From the NCBI GenBank assembly GCA_019802505.1, contig JAFMOC010000038.1, positions 669,001 to 733,000 of the forward strand: a stretch of DNA of 64,000 nucleotides. Reading direction: 5' to 3'. Numbering within the stretch: the stretch's first letter is position 1; every line of letters starts with the position of its first letter. This document shows positions 62,041-64,000 of this stretch, piece by piece. Made by a program: the position numbers and the translations under genes. The DNA is from Corydoras sp. C115. Its lineage: Eukaryota; Chordata; Actinopteri; Siluriformes; Callichthyidae. The notes under the pieces are model-generated. The model made no database searches, had not been told where the DNA came from, and saw only the letters and a program-made list of their open reading frames with translations.

Positions 62041-63878
62041 ACCCATCCTCTTAGGATGCCCTGATAATGTTACCACATAGTAAACATTGAAAAGGTATAC
62101 GGTAGATGAAAAATAGAAAATGACGAAATGCATATCAAGAACGGTGGAAGTCCATATAATGTCTTGTGTAGAATCCAGATAAACAAACACTCTAAGGTTA
62201 TCATAGTTTTATAGTGAGTAACAGGAAAGTCACAGGTTGAGATGGCTAAAAAGCATGACATAGTTAGAAATTTTATCACATTAGAAATCAAACACAGAGA
62301 CACCCCTTTGACTACGAGATCATAACTTAAAGGGAAAAACGAAGGCCTATGAGTGTTCTGTGTTGTCAGTGTCCTATCAGCACACCACATATCAGCACAA
62401 GAGAAGTGGACCAACAGCACCAAACATCCTAGCTCACCAGAACTTGCAGACCTAGCCCAAGATCCAACATTTGTCTAAGTAGACTAACAAAAGATTTTTT
62501 TCTGCGAAGTAAATTAAAAGATATCCACTTTTATACTTTACTGATCATGTAAACAGCATCTAGTTTTATTTTATTTATGGGAACTGTTTTATTAGCATTG
62601 GCAATTACTGATCCAGCACTGAGTGTATTTAAACCTTCATTGTCAGCACATCTCATTGTATCTTGTGATGCTGCCACTATGTTCTGGTTCAGATGACGCT
62701 GGAAACAAACAGGGCACTTGACTGTGACTGGTTGTCCTGCATTGACAAAAAGGTCTATGTACCATGATCAAACTATGTACAATGACCCACCTTGGCTCTT
62801 TGACTACCTAGACATTGGATCTTGTATCTCAAAGTCTTTTGTGATTGGAGTGGCTTGGTCTGGATGAGGGGCCCACATAGTGTTCAGCAGTCGTTTTGCC
62901 ATGTTTGTTTAGGTAGGTGTTGTCTTTACTGATTTATTTTCTTCTATATTTATTTCTAGCCAGGGTGCATGCTTTCTGAGGTATGTTAAGCACAGCATCA
63001 TAGTGGTATTAGTGGCATGCATCCTGAGGTTTAATTGTGGATGTAGGGTCAAGTGCATTCCAAGGTATCATTTGTGTTGCAGTATTAGTAATGGCACATG
63101 TCCTGAGGTATTTTTAAATTGCTTTTATTATTTAATTTGTTTGTCTGTTGTAGTTGTGTAGCAAGTTTCTTCAGAGTCAACTGCTATGACAGTATCAATA
63201 TGCTTTAGTTTAATGCTTTTCCCCCATTATAGCTATATTGGATTGGAAATAGTCATCTTAAGTATAAAAATGATTGGATTCATTTAAAAATTTTGCTATT
63301 TTATAATATATTTTACACAAAAAATCAAGAGTATCAGGCTATTGCAAGGTATATTTTGTGTGTGATCTTATATAGAATAACGTGTCTGCAAAATTTTGCT
63401 TTGTGACCAATGCAAATAAAAAGAGTCAAAACCTTTTAAATGACAAAAAAAACAAATACATCTAGAAGCTATCCATGAATGTAAGTCTCCTCTGAGATGT
63501 GATCTGAATAAAAGTAAGTGGTAAAAATAGCTTTCTGCTTGGAGTGTGGTGGTAGTGGGGGATTCAGGATAGGTCCAGTCAGACATGAAAACGACAGAAC
63601 TATGACTGGTTAGGAGTTGTGTTCCAACATTGTTGACTTAAGTCAATTGTTGGTTAGGCTATCGAGCTTAAAACAGATTAACAGTTTTGAGAAACAAAAA
63701 GAAAAGACTTGACATCCAGAGATTTCATTTCTATGAGAAGACAAAGAAGTGGACTCTATTTTTGGCACCGGCTCAGCTTTGTCCTTTGACAGCTTTCTTA
63801 AAAGGGAAGAGGAAACAACAAAGAAAATACAGGACACCGAAGAAACATAGAAGCAGATATAATCACCAAAATACCAAG
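62041..63878. other. Unique DNA, no gene seen
   Basis: A 117-codon minus frame at 62070-62423 has no recognisable domain. Around 62880-63110 the phrase 'cctgaggt' recurs with 'gtattagt' and 'gcat' words several times, which suggests a worn local repeat. Confidence 0.4.
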
Positions 63879-64000
63879 ATGAATGTAAGAGATTACAATG
63901 ATGTGGCAGATGATTCTATTAGTCATGATGATGATGGTGAACAACTTAATGCTCTGCGTTTATATACATATGCTTGTGAAAATGACAATGACAATGACCA
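63879..64000 (+). CDS. Acidic open frame running off the right edge
   Basis: An ATG at 63879 opens 40 codons to the window end, rich in Asp, Asn and Glu (RDYNDVADDSIS, then HDDDGEQLNALRLYTYACEN). It could be part of an exon or of a mobile element protein. No family match can be made on so little. Confidence 0.25.
   Translation, partial: MNVRDYNDVADDSISHDDDGEQLNALRLYTYACENDNDND

Noticed and set aside
62070..62423. 117-codon minus-strand frame with hydrophobic stretches
   Set aside because: Cys/Phe/Ile/Leu-rich composition is expected from AT-rich DNA. No start context, splice signals or family match.

Overview
The window reads as vertebrate nuclear DNA, almost certainly from a teleost fish. 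It is AT-rich, with small exons bounded by GT/AG introns, many dinucleotide microsatellites, and several families of tRNA-derived SINEs of the fish type. A catfish or related otophysan is possible from the SINE style, but I cannot prove the order or species. There are no bacterial-type operons, and most long open frames are chance, microsatellite or SINE frames.

Layout. From 1 to about 18.8 kb I see no coding gene, only old repeat pieces and unique AT-rich DNA. At 18.83-19.14 kb there is a small CpG-containing island that looks like a minus-strand promoter: a TATAAATA box, then a non-coding exon ending in a strong splice donor. From 19.5 to 27.9 kb there are SINEs, microsatellites and a hairpin made of two SINE tails.

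From about 27.9 to 40.2 kb, on the minus strand, lies a complete hnrnpc gene (heterogeneous nuclear ribonucleoprotein C). It has a promoter and non-coding exon 1 near 40.1 kb, a small exon at 34.4 kb with an in-frame upstream ATG, and seven further coding exons giving RRM, basic region, coiled-coil and acidic tail. From 41.1 to 47.1 kb, also on the minus strand and just upstream of hnrnpc, lie nine exons of an FHOD-type formin (FH1, a full FH2 and a short tail). They join in frame to 555 codons plus stop. The N-terminal GTPase-binding/FH3 half of a normal FHOD protein is not visible.

At 51.06-51.38 kb a GC-rich segment carrying an NRF1-type palindrome looks like a promoter. It fits a plus-strand gene of unrecognised identity whose small exons at 53.8, 55.8, 56.0, 56.4 and 58.6 kb (the last a 15-base microexon) keep one frame. 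Its first intron contains a minisatellite of about 56 copies of a 15-bp unit, followed directly by a young SINE with a perfect 14-bp target duplication. From 58.7 to 64 kb I see little except a TA microsatellite, a poly-G run and an acidic open frame running off the right end.

hnrnpc acts in nuclear pre-mRNA packaging and splice-site choice, and the formin in actin filament assembly. Their tandem placement is not a functional operon. It does place an FHOD gene next to HNRNPC, unlike human, where FHOD1 and HNRNPC lie on different but paralogous chromosome segments.
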